Assembly (NCBI GenBank): GCA_036389695.1
Contig: DASVWG010000040.1
Location: forward strand, 1-11,600
Length of the DNA stretch: 11,600 nucleotides
From: JALZHR01 sp036389695
GTDB taxonomy: Bacteria; Acidobacteriota; Blastocatellia; Pyrinomonadales; Pyrinomonadaceae
Direction of reading: 5' to 3'
Part shown: positions 5,960 to 11,600 of the stretch, piece after piece
Position numbering within the stretch: the first letter of the stretch is position 1
How the letters are laid out: each line of letters starts with the position of its first letter
Notes under the pieces: model-generated
Databases searched by the model: none
What the model was told of the DNA's origin: nothing
The model's input: only the letters and a program-made list of their open reading frames with translations
Position numbers and translations under genes: made by a program

Positions 5960-6322
5960 TTAACCGAAAAGGCTCGGCTGCTCGTCTTCGGGCGGCTCGA
6001 AGCCTTCGGGAAACCAAAGATAATTGTTCAAATCGCAGCGACCTTTTTCATTGAAACGGACGCCTTCGTCTTCCAGCATTTTCTGCTGCATATTGACGGG
6101 AATCGTCATTTTTCCGGTCGAACAGCCGCCCTGCGAATTGATAACGCGCTGCCACGGCACGTTTTCCGTATCGGCGGCGTGCATCACGTAGCCGACGGTG
6201 CGCGGCGTGTAGCCTTCGCCGAGCATCCCGGCGATTTGCCCGTAGGTCATCACGCGCCCGGCGGGAATCTGGCGGACGATTTCGTAAACTTTTTCGCGAT
6301 AGCTTCGCTCGTCAACATTCAT
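5960..6322 (-). CDS. alkyltransferase-like (ATL) DNA-repair protein, copy 2
   Basis: A 120-residue paralogue of the ATL at 3928-4299, alignable end to end. It has GRVMTYGQIAGMLG (22-35), the arginine finger kept as R41 (TPRTVGYVMH), and PWQRV with W57 in place of the alkyl-accepting Cys. It is therefore expected to sense alkylated guanine rather than repair it. The C-terminus, DEQPSLFG, again resembles a sliding-clamp-binding peptide (QPSLF, 115-119), though with Pro at position 2. A 35-bp block around the active site (6123-6157) is identical at DNA level to 4100-4134 in copy 1. The ATG at 6320-6322 has no clear ribosome-binding site. The gene is separated from the AAA gene upstream by a repeat hairpin. 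Confidence 0.9.
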   Translation of the reverse strand: MNVDERSYREKVYEIVRQIPAGRVMTYGQIAGMLGEGYTPRTVGYVMHAADTENVPWQRVINSQGGCSTGKMTIPVNMQQKMLEDEGVRFNEKGRCDLNNYLWFPEGFEPPEDEQPSLFG

Positions 6323-6338
6323 AAATTTATTAAAGTAT

Positions 6339-6420
6339 AAAAGTGAAAAAGTGAAAAGGTGAAAAAGTTTGATTGAATCTCTGTTATCTTACTTTTTCAC
6401 TCTTTCACCTTTTCACTTTT
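6339..6420. repeat. GTGAAAA-type octad repeat arranged as a large hairpin
   Basis: Left arm 6339-6368 holds four GTGA-containing units with an 8-bp period; right arm 6391-6420 is its inverted copy (27 of 30 positions pair). The loop is 22 bases. It fills the gap between the AAA gene stop and the second ATL start and could impede or terminate transcription. The right arm matches 8544-8573 at 29 of 30 positions in the same orientation. Confidence 0.85.
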
Positions 6421-6430
6421 CGACCTTTGT

Positions 6431-8278
6431 CTATCTTCGATTGCCGATGCGCAGGCGCAGCTCGCGCAGCTTCAAATCCAATTCTTCGGGCGACATTCCG
6501 GCGTATTTCTGCGGCAGAAAGCGTCGGCTCGACGATTCGAAAACCGCCAGAAGCTCCATATATTCCAGGAGTTCGATGTCGCGGCTCGGAAAATAATCGT
6601 CGGCGGCGCGCGTGAAATGTTCTTTTGCGACCGTTGCGCTGTCGCCTTTTTCGCGCGCGGCGTCGTCATTCGCCATCAGCAAAACCGCTTCGACGTCGGC
6701 GTTGCTGTAGCCGACCAGTTTGGCGGAAAACTCTTCTTTCAAATCGGACAAATCGACGCTGGTTTTAATTTTATTTTTTCGCAAAAGCGCTTTCGCCACC
6801 AGCTCGACTTCTTCCGCCGTCTGCGAATAGAGAAACGGAATTTTTCTATCCAGGCGTCCGGCGCGTTTCAAATCGACGTCGAGCTTGTCCGGTCGGTTCG
6901 TCATCACGAGAAACAAAATGCGCCCGCGATTCGTCGTGTCGGACATAAACTCTTTTATTCTCGCGATTACGCGCGACGACGTGCCGCCGTCGCCGTCGCC
7001 GTCCGTGTTGCCGAAAGCGCGGTCGCCTTCGTCGATGATGACGATAACCTGACCGATTGCCTTGATGACGTTCAGGATTTTTTCCAGATTTCCTTCGGTC
7101 GCGCCGACCCATTTCGAGCGAAAATTTTTGAGCTTTATCGTCGTCAAGCCGCATTCTTTGGCAAAGGCTTCGGCGACGAAAGTTTTGCCCGTGCCCATCG
7201 GACCCGTAAACAAAATGCCCATCGGCACGCGCGAGCGCGTTCCCTTGCGGATGCTGTCGGCGATGACGAGCAAATCTTTTTTGACTTCTTCCATGCCGCC
7301 GACGACTTCAAAACCATATTCGGGCTGGACGAATTCGACAAGCCCGAAACATTCGCGCTCCAGAATCTCGCGCTTACGCTTGGCGATTAATTTATCGGCT
7401 TCCTGTTTGGCGCGTTCGAGCGGATTCGTCTGCTGTTCGGAATTTTCCTTCGCCTCGGGCGCGACGAGTTTTTTTATCTCCTCGCGGCTCATTCCCGCCG
7501 TCAGCGTGGCGAGCTTATGCGCGCGTTCTTTCGCGTCGGGACTGTTGCCGAGAAGCGAGGAAATATAGTTTTCGCGCGAGGCGGCGTCTTCTTCCGAAGG
7601 CGGCGGCGGCGTCAGAATCGAGGCGATTTGAATGGCTTTCAAGCCCGCCGTCACTTCGGCGTAACGCCGCGCGTCGTCCGCCGAAAGGCGCGCGTCGGTT
7701 TGCTCGACGACTTTCCGGCGCGTTTCGGCATCCGGCATCGTCACTTCGATGACGGCGACTTTCGGATTGGAGACGATTTTCGGCGAAAGCTCGCTCAGGT
7801 TTTCGGAAATCAAAATCACGATGTGGTCGCCGCGCTCGATTTCCGGCAAGAAAGACCAGCGATGCAAGGTAACGATGGAAGAACGGTCGGCGTCGGTCTG
7901 AAAATTGGTATCGCCGGCGGGCGCGATAACTTCCGCGTATTCCAGAATCAAAGCGGTTTTATCGGAAAGGCTGACGGAGCGTTCGAGCATCGCCAGCACT
8001 TTCGCCTTATCGGCTTCGACGGCGATTTCCTGCCAGTTCGAAAAAGTCTCCGCGCGTTTCGGAAAGCTCGCGCCCGACGAAAGATTGTAAACGACGATGG
8101 TTTCGCGCGATTCTCTGAGCAAAACATTCGTCAAAAATTCGGTGACAGAGAGCTTTTTGCCGTCGTAAAGAATCACGTCGTAAACATTTCCGTGCAAAAT
8201 AAACAACGAAGACTCGCCGCGCAAATAACGCTTGCGCAAGTCTTCCGCCCAAACAGGTAAAATTTTTGTATCTGACAT
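6431..8278 (-). CDS. Ycf46-like AAA+ ATPase
   Basis: A 615-residue cytoplasmic ATPase with two AAA-like halves. The N-terminal half (about 20-220) keeps the fold pattern (LFILHGNVYDVI, TALILEYAEVI, HIVILISENLSEL) but lacks a Walker A and is presumably inactive. A charged linker (about 265-310) leads to an active domain: Walker A GPMGTGKT (359-366), Walker B VIVIIDEGD (411-419), sensor-1 N461 in MTNRPDKLD, and the arginine-finger region KRAGRLDR (471-478). Residues DGDGDGG just after Walker B form an acidic loop. A helical lid and a charged C-terminal tail follow. This build resembles Ycf46-type and other classic-clade AAA proteins. The substrate is unknown. The ATG lies three bases beyond the stop of the short four-helix gene and there is no clear ribosome-binding site, so translation is probably coupled. 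The coiled-coil membrane protein upstream is a likely partner. Confidence 0.85.
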   Translation of the reverse strand: MSDTKILPVWAEDLRKRYLRGESSLFILHGNVYDVILYDGKKLSVTEFLTNVLLRESRETIVVYNLSSGASFPKRAETFSNWQEIAVEADKAKVLAMLERSVSLSDKTALILEYAEVIAPAGDTNFQTDADRSSIVTLHRWSFLPEIERGDHIVILISENLSELSPKIVSNPKVAVIEVTMPDAETRRKVVEQTDARLSADDARRYAEVTAGLKAIQIASILTPPPPSEEDAASRENYISSLLGNSPDAKERAHKLATLTAGMSREEIKKLVAPEAKENSEQQTNPLERAKQEADKLIAKRKREILERECFGLVEFVQPEYGFEVVGGMEEVKKDLLVIADSIRKGTRSRVPMGILFTGPMGTGKTFVAEAFAKECGLTTIKLKNFRSKWVGATEGNLEKILNVIKAIGQVIVIIDEGDRAFGNTDGDGDGGTSSRVIARIKEFMSDTTNRGRILFLVMTNRPDKLDVDLKRAGRLDRKIPFLYSQTAEEVELVAKALLRKNKIKTSVDLSDLKEEFSAKLVGYSNADVEAVLLMANDDAAREKGDSATVAKEHFTRAADDYFPSRDIELLEYMELLAVFESSSRRFLPQKYAGMSPEELDLKLRELRLRIGNRR

Positions 8279-8281
8279 AAT

Positions 8282-8545
8282 TCAATTAGTGAAAAAAAGA
8301 CTCCTTATTTCGCCGGTTGAACCTTTAGCAATATTCAGAAAGTTGAGATATTCCTTACGCGAGCGGCGCTCAAAACCTTCGGCAATGTTAGTCGGAATTG
8401 AAACTACCGCGCGGCGCATTTGTTCTTTCAAGCCAAAGTCAGTTTTCAGCCCTTTCTTTTCGGTTATAAGATAAATTTCCTTAACAAATTCAATTCCTTT
8501 TTGCCAAATAAATAAATCCTCAAAACACTCGACCTTCTTTTTCAC
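8282..8545 (-). CDS. four-helix-bundle protein (23S rRNA intervening-sequence type), C-terminally short
   Basis: An 87-residue protein of the family named for ORFs found in 23S rRNA intervening sequences. It shows CFEDLFIWQKGIEFVKEIY, the conserved IPTNIAEGFERRSRKEYLNF and NIAKGSTGEI. Family members normally run to about 115-120 residues; this one ends LFFTN right after the third helix, so roughly the last 30 residues are missing. The start is a GTG (8543-8545) that is itself part of a GTGAAAA repeat, and the truncation falls at another GTGAAAAAAAG stretch (8289-8299). The gene sits between two genes that otherwise look like an operon, and its stop is three bases before the AAA start. It looks like an inserted and partly eroded module; function is unknown. 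Confidence 0.7.
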   Translation of the reverse strand: MKKKVECFEDLFIWQKGIEFVKEIYLITEKKGLKTDFGLKEQMRRAVVSIPTNIAEGFERRSRKEYLNFLNIAKGSTGEIRSLFFTN

Positions 8546-8573
8546 TTTTTCACTTTTTCACCTTTTCACTTTT
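8538..8573. repeat. GTGAAAA-type octad repeat
   Basis: On the minus strand this is a run of GTGAAAAA/GTGAAAAG units leading straight into the GTG start of the four-helix gene. Positions 8544-8573 differ from 6391-6420 by a single base. It overlaps the stop codon of the coiled-coil gene upstream by two bases. Confidence 0.85.
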
Positions 8574-9483
8574 AGAGCGTTTTCAAAATCTGTTCGGTCT
8601 CCTGCGCCGTTTCCTTGATGCTTTCGACACCGTCTAACAATTCATCGAGTTGACCGGAAAGCTCGTTTGGCGACTGCATCGTGACAATCTGGTCTGCCAG
8701 TAATTGGAAAGAATTTTCGATGAGATTTATCTGCCCGTAAGCGATTTTTAAGTAACGGCGAATTTCGGCGACGCGTTCGATGCGCTTGTTGATGATGACG
8801 AGATTTTTTCCGGCGATTTCAAGCTCGACGGCGTCGGCTTTGTCTTTGTTCGATTCGACAAAGTTTTGCCAGTGGCGGCGCGTGTTTTCGAGCTGATTGA
8901 CGTCGACCGAAGACAGATAATTTTCGTAGCGCCAGCAAGTGACGGCTAAATCGATAAAGGAATTGACCAGATTGTGCGTTTTCGTGATTTCGCTGCGAAG
9001 CAAATCGCCCGTAAACGATGGATTTTGCATCGCCAGTTGCTGAATCTGCTTTTCTTTTTCGATTAACTGCATCACGCGCTGCTGCCCGCCCGGGCTGAGT
9101 TTTTGAACCTGCTCCATACGCTTTCGCTGCTCGTATTCCAGACGCTCTTTTTCGTAGAGCGGGTCCCAGAGCATCCGCTGCATAAAACGCGACTGCGAGC
9201 CGTGCAAAAGCCACAAGCCTTCCAGACCGAGCGCGGCGATGGCGATAAAAGGATTTAAAGTCAGCGCCGAAGCGACCAGCGCGCCGCCCAGAAGCGTTAA
9301 ATTATAAGGATTGGCGAAAGTGTATTTGAGATACGAAGGCTTTTCGGGAAATTTTTCTTCCGTTGCAGGGTCGCTGATTTCGGGCGTGAAGGAAGTTTCC
9401 AGCGAATTAAACTGCTGCTGCTGTTGCTGCTGTTGCCGAGCCTGTCTCTGATTTTGAAACCCTTGTTTCTGTGATGACTTCAT
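8572..9483 (-). CDS. membrane-anchored coiled-coil protein with poly-Gln N-terminus
   Basis: A 303-residue protein of no family I recognise. Residues 1-26 are Gln-rich with eight Gln in a row (17-24). Residues about 60-95 are hydrophobic (LTLLGGALVASALTLNPF, then IAIAALGLEGLWLL), enough for one or a hairpin of two membrane segments. The remainder is long, charged and helical, with coiled-coil character (KERLEYEQRKRMEQVQ at 112-127, KEKQIQQL near 143, and a last helix ESIKETAQETEQILKTL). A large cytoplasmic helical domain behind a membrane anchor suggests a scaffold or adaptor. It precedes the AAA ATPase gene, separated only by the repeat and four-helix gene, so the two may act together at the membrane; this is inference. 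The ATG at 9481-9483 lacks a clear ribosome-binding site. Confidence 0.8.
   Translation of the reverse strand: MKSSQKQGFQNQRQARQQQQQQQQFNSLETSFTPEISDPATEEKFPEKPSYLKYTFANPYNLTLLGGALVASALTLNPFIAIAALGLEGLWLLHGSQSRFMQRMLWDPLYEKERLEYEQRKRMEQVQKLSPGGQQRVMQLIEKEKQIQQLAMQNPSFTGDLLRSEITKTHNLVNSFIDLAVTCWRYENYLSSVDVNQLENTRRHWQNFVESNKDKADAVELEIAGKNLVIINKRIERVAEIRRYLKIAYGQINLIENSFQLLADQIVTMQSPNELSGQLDELLDGVESIKETAQETEQILKTL
9412..9435 (-). repeat. CAG/CAA codon tract encoding eight Gln
   Basis: Eight consecutive CAG or CAA codons in the 5' part of the coiled-coil gene. Such trinucleotide tracts can change length by slippage without breaking the frame. Confidence 0.9.
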
Positions 9484-9505
9484 TCAAATAGTTTACAAAA
9501 TTTGC

Positions 9506-9543
9506 AGGGTTGCCGATTTATAAATTTCTAAACTTGCAACCCT
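9506..9543 (-). terminator. hairpin after the lipoprotein gene, possible terminator
   Basis: AGGGTTGC and GCAACCCT form a perfect 8-bp stem around a 22-base AT-rich loop, 38 bases beyond the lipoprotein stop. It is followed on the minus strand only by a weak T-run (GCAAATTTTGT). The placement suits a terminator; the large loop argues against a strong one. Confidence 0.35.
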
Positions 9544-9580
9544 CTGAACGGCGGCAGTATTTTAGCTTGGCGAAAACTCA

Positions 9581-9994
9581 TTACCTGACTGCGGCTTTGA
9601 AATCGTCTTCTATTTTCGAAAGCTTCGCCTGTGCCGGAGAGCACGCGGCTTTACAATCAGCCGCGAGCTTGACACGAATGGCTTCAAAATATTTGTTGTC
9701 GTTGACGTCGCTTTGCGCCAGCATCGTCATCCAGTCGGAGTTGATGCTTTGAGATTTATCTCTTATCCCCTGTCTCTTGGCTTTCAAGCTGTCTTTTTTC
9801 GACTCTAATATTTTCTGCGCTTCGTCGACTCCGGCTTCCGACGGATTGGCTTCAATCTTTTTGCTTATTTGCAGGATAACATCATCTTTTTCATTGATAA
9901 AAGCCTTGACTTCCTCAACCGGTCCGTAAATCTTACTGCAACCCATAAAAGCCAGACAAAAAATCGACCCTAAAAGTAGTATAACCATTCTCAT
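9581..9994 (-). CDS. small lipoprotein of unknown function
   Basis: A 137-residue protein with a hydrophobic leader (VILLLGSIFCLAFMGC) ending in a lipobox-like FMGC, so C19 is the probable lipidated residue after signal peptidase II cleavage. The Phe at -3 is not the usual Leu, which leaves slight doubt. The mature part is charged, helical and Lys/Asp/Glu-rich (residues 25-100), with two further cysteines near the C-terminus (DCKAAC) that could form a disulfide in the periplasm. No family recognised. Two starts are possible. The ATG at 9994 keeps an Arg before the hydrophobic core but its AGGA is only one base away, with a GGAG eleven bases upstream; the ATG at 9988 has AGGA seven bases upstream. 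The gene lies 69 bases beyond the ABC ATPase stop. Confidence 0.75.
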   Translation of the reverse strand: MRMVILLLGSIFCLAFMGCSKIYGPVEEVKAFINEKDDVILQISKKIEANPSEAGVDEAQKILESKKDSLKAKRQGIRDKSQSINSDWMTMLAQSDVNDNKYFEAIRVKLAADCKAACSPAQAKLSKIEDDFKAAVR

Positions 9995-10044
9995 GTCCTG
10001 ATTTTCTCCTTTTTATCTTTTTTTTGATTTCGCAAACATAAATC

Positions 10045-10059
10045 GAGAGACGGGCTCTC
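10045..10059 (-). terminator. short hairpin after the ABC ATPase gene
   Basis: GAGAG / CTCTC with a 5-base loop, just beyond the ATPase stop, with AT-rich flanks that can extend it imperfectly. There is no proper T-run, only GATTTATGTTTG. It may be a weak terminator between the ATPase and the lipoprotein gene. Confidence 0.25.
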
Positions 10060-10063
10060 AAAT

Positions 10064-10903
10064 TTAAGACTTGTTGTAAAGCATTTGCAACAATTGATTT
10101 TCGACGGCGCGAAATTCCCCCGAAGATTTCAGCGTAATATCTTTCACGGGAAAATGCGGCACATCGACGCGATTCAGAATCTGCGCCGGGCGCTTCGACA
10201 AAACATAACACGTATCGGCGAGATAAACCGCTTCGGAAACGTCGTGTGTGACGAAAATAATCGTGTTGTTTTCCGCCTTGGAAATATCCAGCAGAAGACT
10301 CTGCATGCCCCAGCGCGTCTGCGGGTCGAGCGCGCCGAAAGGCTCGTCCATCAAAACGATGCGCGGGTTGTTTACGAGCGTGCGCGCAATCGCCACGCGC
10401 TGTTTCATCCCGCCGGAAAGGTCTTTCGGATAACGCTCGGCAAAATCCGCCAGACCGACTTCCTTGAGAATCTTGGTGGAAAGCTCGCGGCGTTTTTCCT
10501 TATCGACGCCCTGCAGTTTCAGACCGTATTCGACGTTTTTTCTGACCGACAGCCACGCAAAACTGGTGTAAGCCTGAAAAACCATCCCGCGGTCGCGCCC
10601 GACTTCGGTGACGGGTTTTCCGTCGACCGTAATCTCGCCTTTCGTCGGCGGAATCAAACCGGCGATTGATTTTAAAATCGTCGATTTTCCGCAGCCTGAA
10701 GGTCCGAGAAAAACGATAATCTCGCCGTAATCCGGTTTATCGGCAACGTCGAAAGAGACGTCTCGCACGGCTTCGGTTTTTTCGCCGTCGCGCCCGATGT
10801 AGGTGACATGAAGATTTTTGACGCTCAGTTTTAACGTCGGCGACGCGGCTTGATTTGAAATCGTTTCAGTCTGATTTGAAGCCGTTGCAATTTGTTCTTC
10901 CAT
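10064..10903 (-). CDS. ABC importer ATPase, nitrate/sulfonate/taurine type
   Basis: A 279-residue ATP-binding subunit that powers uptake through the neighbouring permease. It has Walker A GPSGCGKST (67-75), Q-loop Q110 in VFQAYTSFAW, signature LSGGMKQR (162-169), Walker B IVLMDEPFGALD (182-193) and switch His H220. It matches the SsuB/TauB/NrtD group. The 25-residue Ser/Thr/Gln-rich N-terminus and a short extra DKPDY before the GEIIVFLG strand are unusual. The start was placed at the ATG at 10901-10903. An upstream TTG (10921) would add MNFELF, but those bases are the AAAGTTC repeat, so it is less likely. No ribosome-binding site is obvious at either. The solute-binding protein is not in the window, and the substrate cannot be named. 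Confidence 0.9.
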   Translation of the reverse strand: MEEQIATASNQTETISNQAASPTLKLSVKNLHVTYIGRDGEKTEAVRDVSFDVADKPDYGEIIVFLGPSGCGKSTILKSIAGLIPPTKGEITVDGKPVTEVGRDRGMVFQAYTSFAWLSVRKNVEYGLKLQGVDKEKRRELSTKILKEVGLADFAERYPKDLSGGMKQRVAIARTLVNNPRIVLMDEPFGALDPQTRWGMQSLLLDISKAENNTIIFVTHDVSEAVYLADTCYVLSKRPAQILNRVDVPHFPVKDITLKSSGEFRAVENQLLQMLYNKS

Positions 10904-10905
10904 AA

Positions 10906-10990
10906 AAAGTTCAAAGTTCAAAGTTCAGGGTTTAAAGCTTAAAATCAGAGAAAAAATAACTTTGAGCTTTAAACCTTGAACTTTGAACTT
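10906..10990. repeat. AAAGTTC heptad repeats forming a long inverted repeat
   Basis: Three tandem AAAGTTC units (10906-10926) lead into an arm 10914-10938 that pairs with 10966-10990 at 24 of 25 positions. Five more pairs can form inside, leaving a 17-base loop. It occupies the whole gap between permease stop and ATPase start. A hairpin here could lower expression of the ATPase relative to the permease or protect the mRNA end. Confidence 0.85.
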
Positions 10991-10991
10991 A

Positions 10992-11600
10992 TTAAAAAGT
11001 TTTTTCGCGCCAGCGAAACAGCAGATTGGAAATCGCGCGAATCAGAAAATCGGTTATTAAACCGATGCCGCCGATGACTATCAGACCGGCAAACGACCAC
11101 GAAACTTTCTGGTGCGTGCGCGCCAGCTCGACCATGTAGCCAAGCCCGTGTTCGGGATTAACGGCTTCGGCTAAAATGACATACGTCCACAAAATCGCGT
11201 TCATCACGCGAAACGAATCGAAAATATCGGGCAGCGCGGCGGGTACTAAAACGGTTGTTATCACCTGAAATTTGCTCGCGCCGAGCGTCAAAGCCGTCTG
11301 CACCAATTCTTCCGGCACGGCGCGAATCGCAAAAACGACGACCGGCAAAAGATAGACGAACACGCCGAGAAACAGAAACGCGATTTTCTGCGATTCGTAA
11401 ATGCCGAAATACCAAATCAAAAGCGGAATAAACGCGGAAATCGGCATATAACGAAGCGGCGCGACTATCGGCTCGAAAAAACGATTGACCGGCTCGAACG
11501 CGCCCATCAAAACGCCGAGCGGCATCGCGACCGCCGAAGCCAGCAAAAAAGCCAAGCCGATTCTTTTTGACGAAATCCAAATCGAGCTTGCCAAATCGTA
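10992..11600 (-). CDS. ABC importer permease, nitrate/sulfonate/taurine type (5' end outside window)
   Basis: The open frame continues to the window edge (YDLASSIWISS...), so the true start lies outside; the 202 visible residues are the C-terminal part. Hydrophobic segments include IGLAFLLASAVAMPLGVLMG, FIPLLIWYFGIY and IAFLFLGVFVYLLPVVVFAI. After these comes the EAA-type loop that docks on the ATPase (EELVQTALTLGASKFQVI followed by VLVPAALPDI). A last membrane segment is SFAGLIVIGGIGLITDFLI. The pattern matches the BPD_transp_1 domain of SsuC/TauC/NrtB proteins. It is followed by the ATPase gene after the AAAGTTC hairpin, so both are probably co-transcribed. About 50-70 N-terminal residues are probably missing. 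Confidence 0.9.
   Translation of the reverse strand, partial: YDLASSIWISSKRIGLAFLLASAVAMPLGVLMGAFEPVNRFFEPIVAPLRYMPISAFIPLLIWYFGIYESQKIAFLFLGVFVYLLPVVVFAIRAVPEELVQTALTLGASKFQVITTVLVPAALPDIFDSFRVMNAILWTYVILAEAVNPEHGLGYMVELARTHQKVSWSFAGLIVIGGIGLITDFLIRAISNLLFRWREKTF

Noticed and set aside
5856..6017. Longer N-terminus for the CHRD/VCBS protein starting at 6017
   Set aside because: It would overlap the second ATL gene by about 58 bases, is rich in Arg without family support, and hides an excellent signal peptide that begins at 5855.
6339..6420. CRISPR array
   Set aside because: The units are 8 bp with no spacers; this is a short tandem repeat with an inverted copy. The same applies to the 7-bp AAAGTTC array.
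6617..8260. Long open frames on the plus strand opposite the AAA gene
   Set aside because: They are antisense shadows of a clearly coding gene; their translations are Arg/Phe-rich low-quality sequence with no domain.
10904..10921. TTG start for the ABC ATPase at 10921
   Set aside because: The extra residues are translated AAAGTTC repeat; the ATG at 10903 is the natural start.

Overview
The window looks like chromosomal sequence from a Gram-negative-type bacterium. It is probably an acidobacterium of the Blastocatellia/Pyrinomonas kind. That is an inference from the style of the six-repeat VCBS/FG-GAP secreted protein, the moderate GC content and the overall gene mix; no rRNA or marker gene is present to confirm it. 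Every gene I can support lies on the minus strand, so the window is best read from its right end to its left end.

Right end (about 10000-11600): the permease (5'-truncated by the window edge) and ATPase of a nitrate/sulfonate/taurine-type ABC importer. They are separated by a long inverted repeat built on a 7-bp AAAGTTC unit. A small lipoprotein gene follows. Middle right (about 6300-9500): a membrane-anchored coiled-coil protein with a poly-Gln N-terminus is followed by a Ycf46-like double-AAA ATPase. The two look like an operon of unknown function. A C-terminally short four-helix-bundle (23S rRNA intervening-sequence type) gene is wedged between them, and its GTG start sits inside a GTGAAAA-type repeat. 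Near-identical copies of that repeat also lie beyond the AAA gene.

Middle (about 3900-6300): two alkyltransferase-like (ATL) DNA-repair paralogues, both with Trp in place of the reactive Cys (PWQRV). They bracket a secreted CHRD + VCBS-repeat protein. Both ATLs end in a peptide that matches the bacterial sliding-clamp-binding motif (QLSLF and QPSLF).

Left (1-3840): a GlcD-like FAD oxidase, then a small antitoxin/MazF-toxin pair in which the toxin is frameshifted. The pair is framed by two exact 30-bp copies of the glcD 3' end, so it looks like a late insertion. A TylF-type methyltransferase follows. After it comes a gene-free stretch (528-845) holding a strong sigma70-like promoter and a highly structured leader RNA with a terminator-like hairpin, just ahead of an unrecognised gene that runs off the left edge.

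The most interesting items are the structured leader at 558-765, the repeat-framed broken toxin-antitoxin cassette, the clamp-motif ATL pair, and the AAA/coiled-coil membrane pair with its repeat-associated insertion. No tRNA, rRNA, transposase, integrase or CRISPR array was seen.
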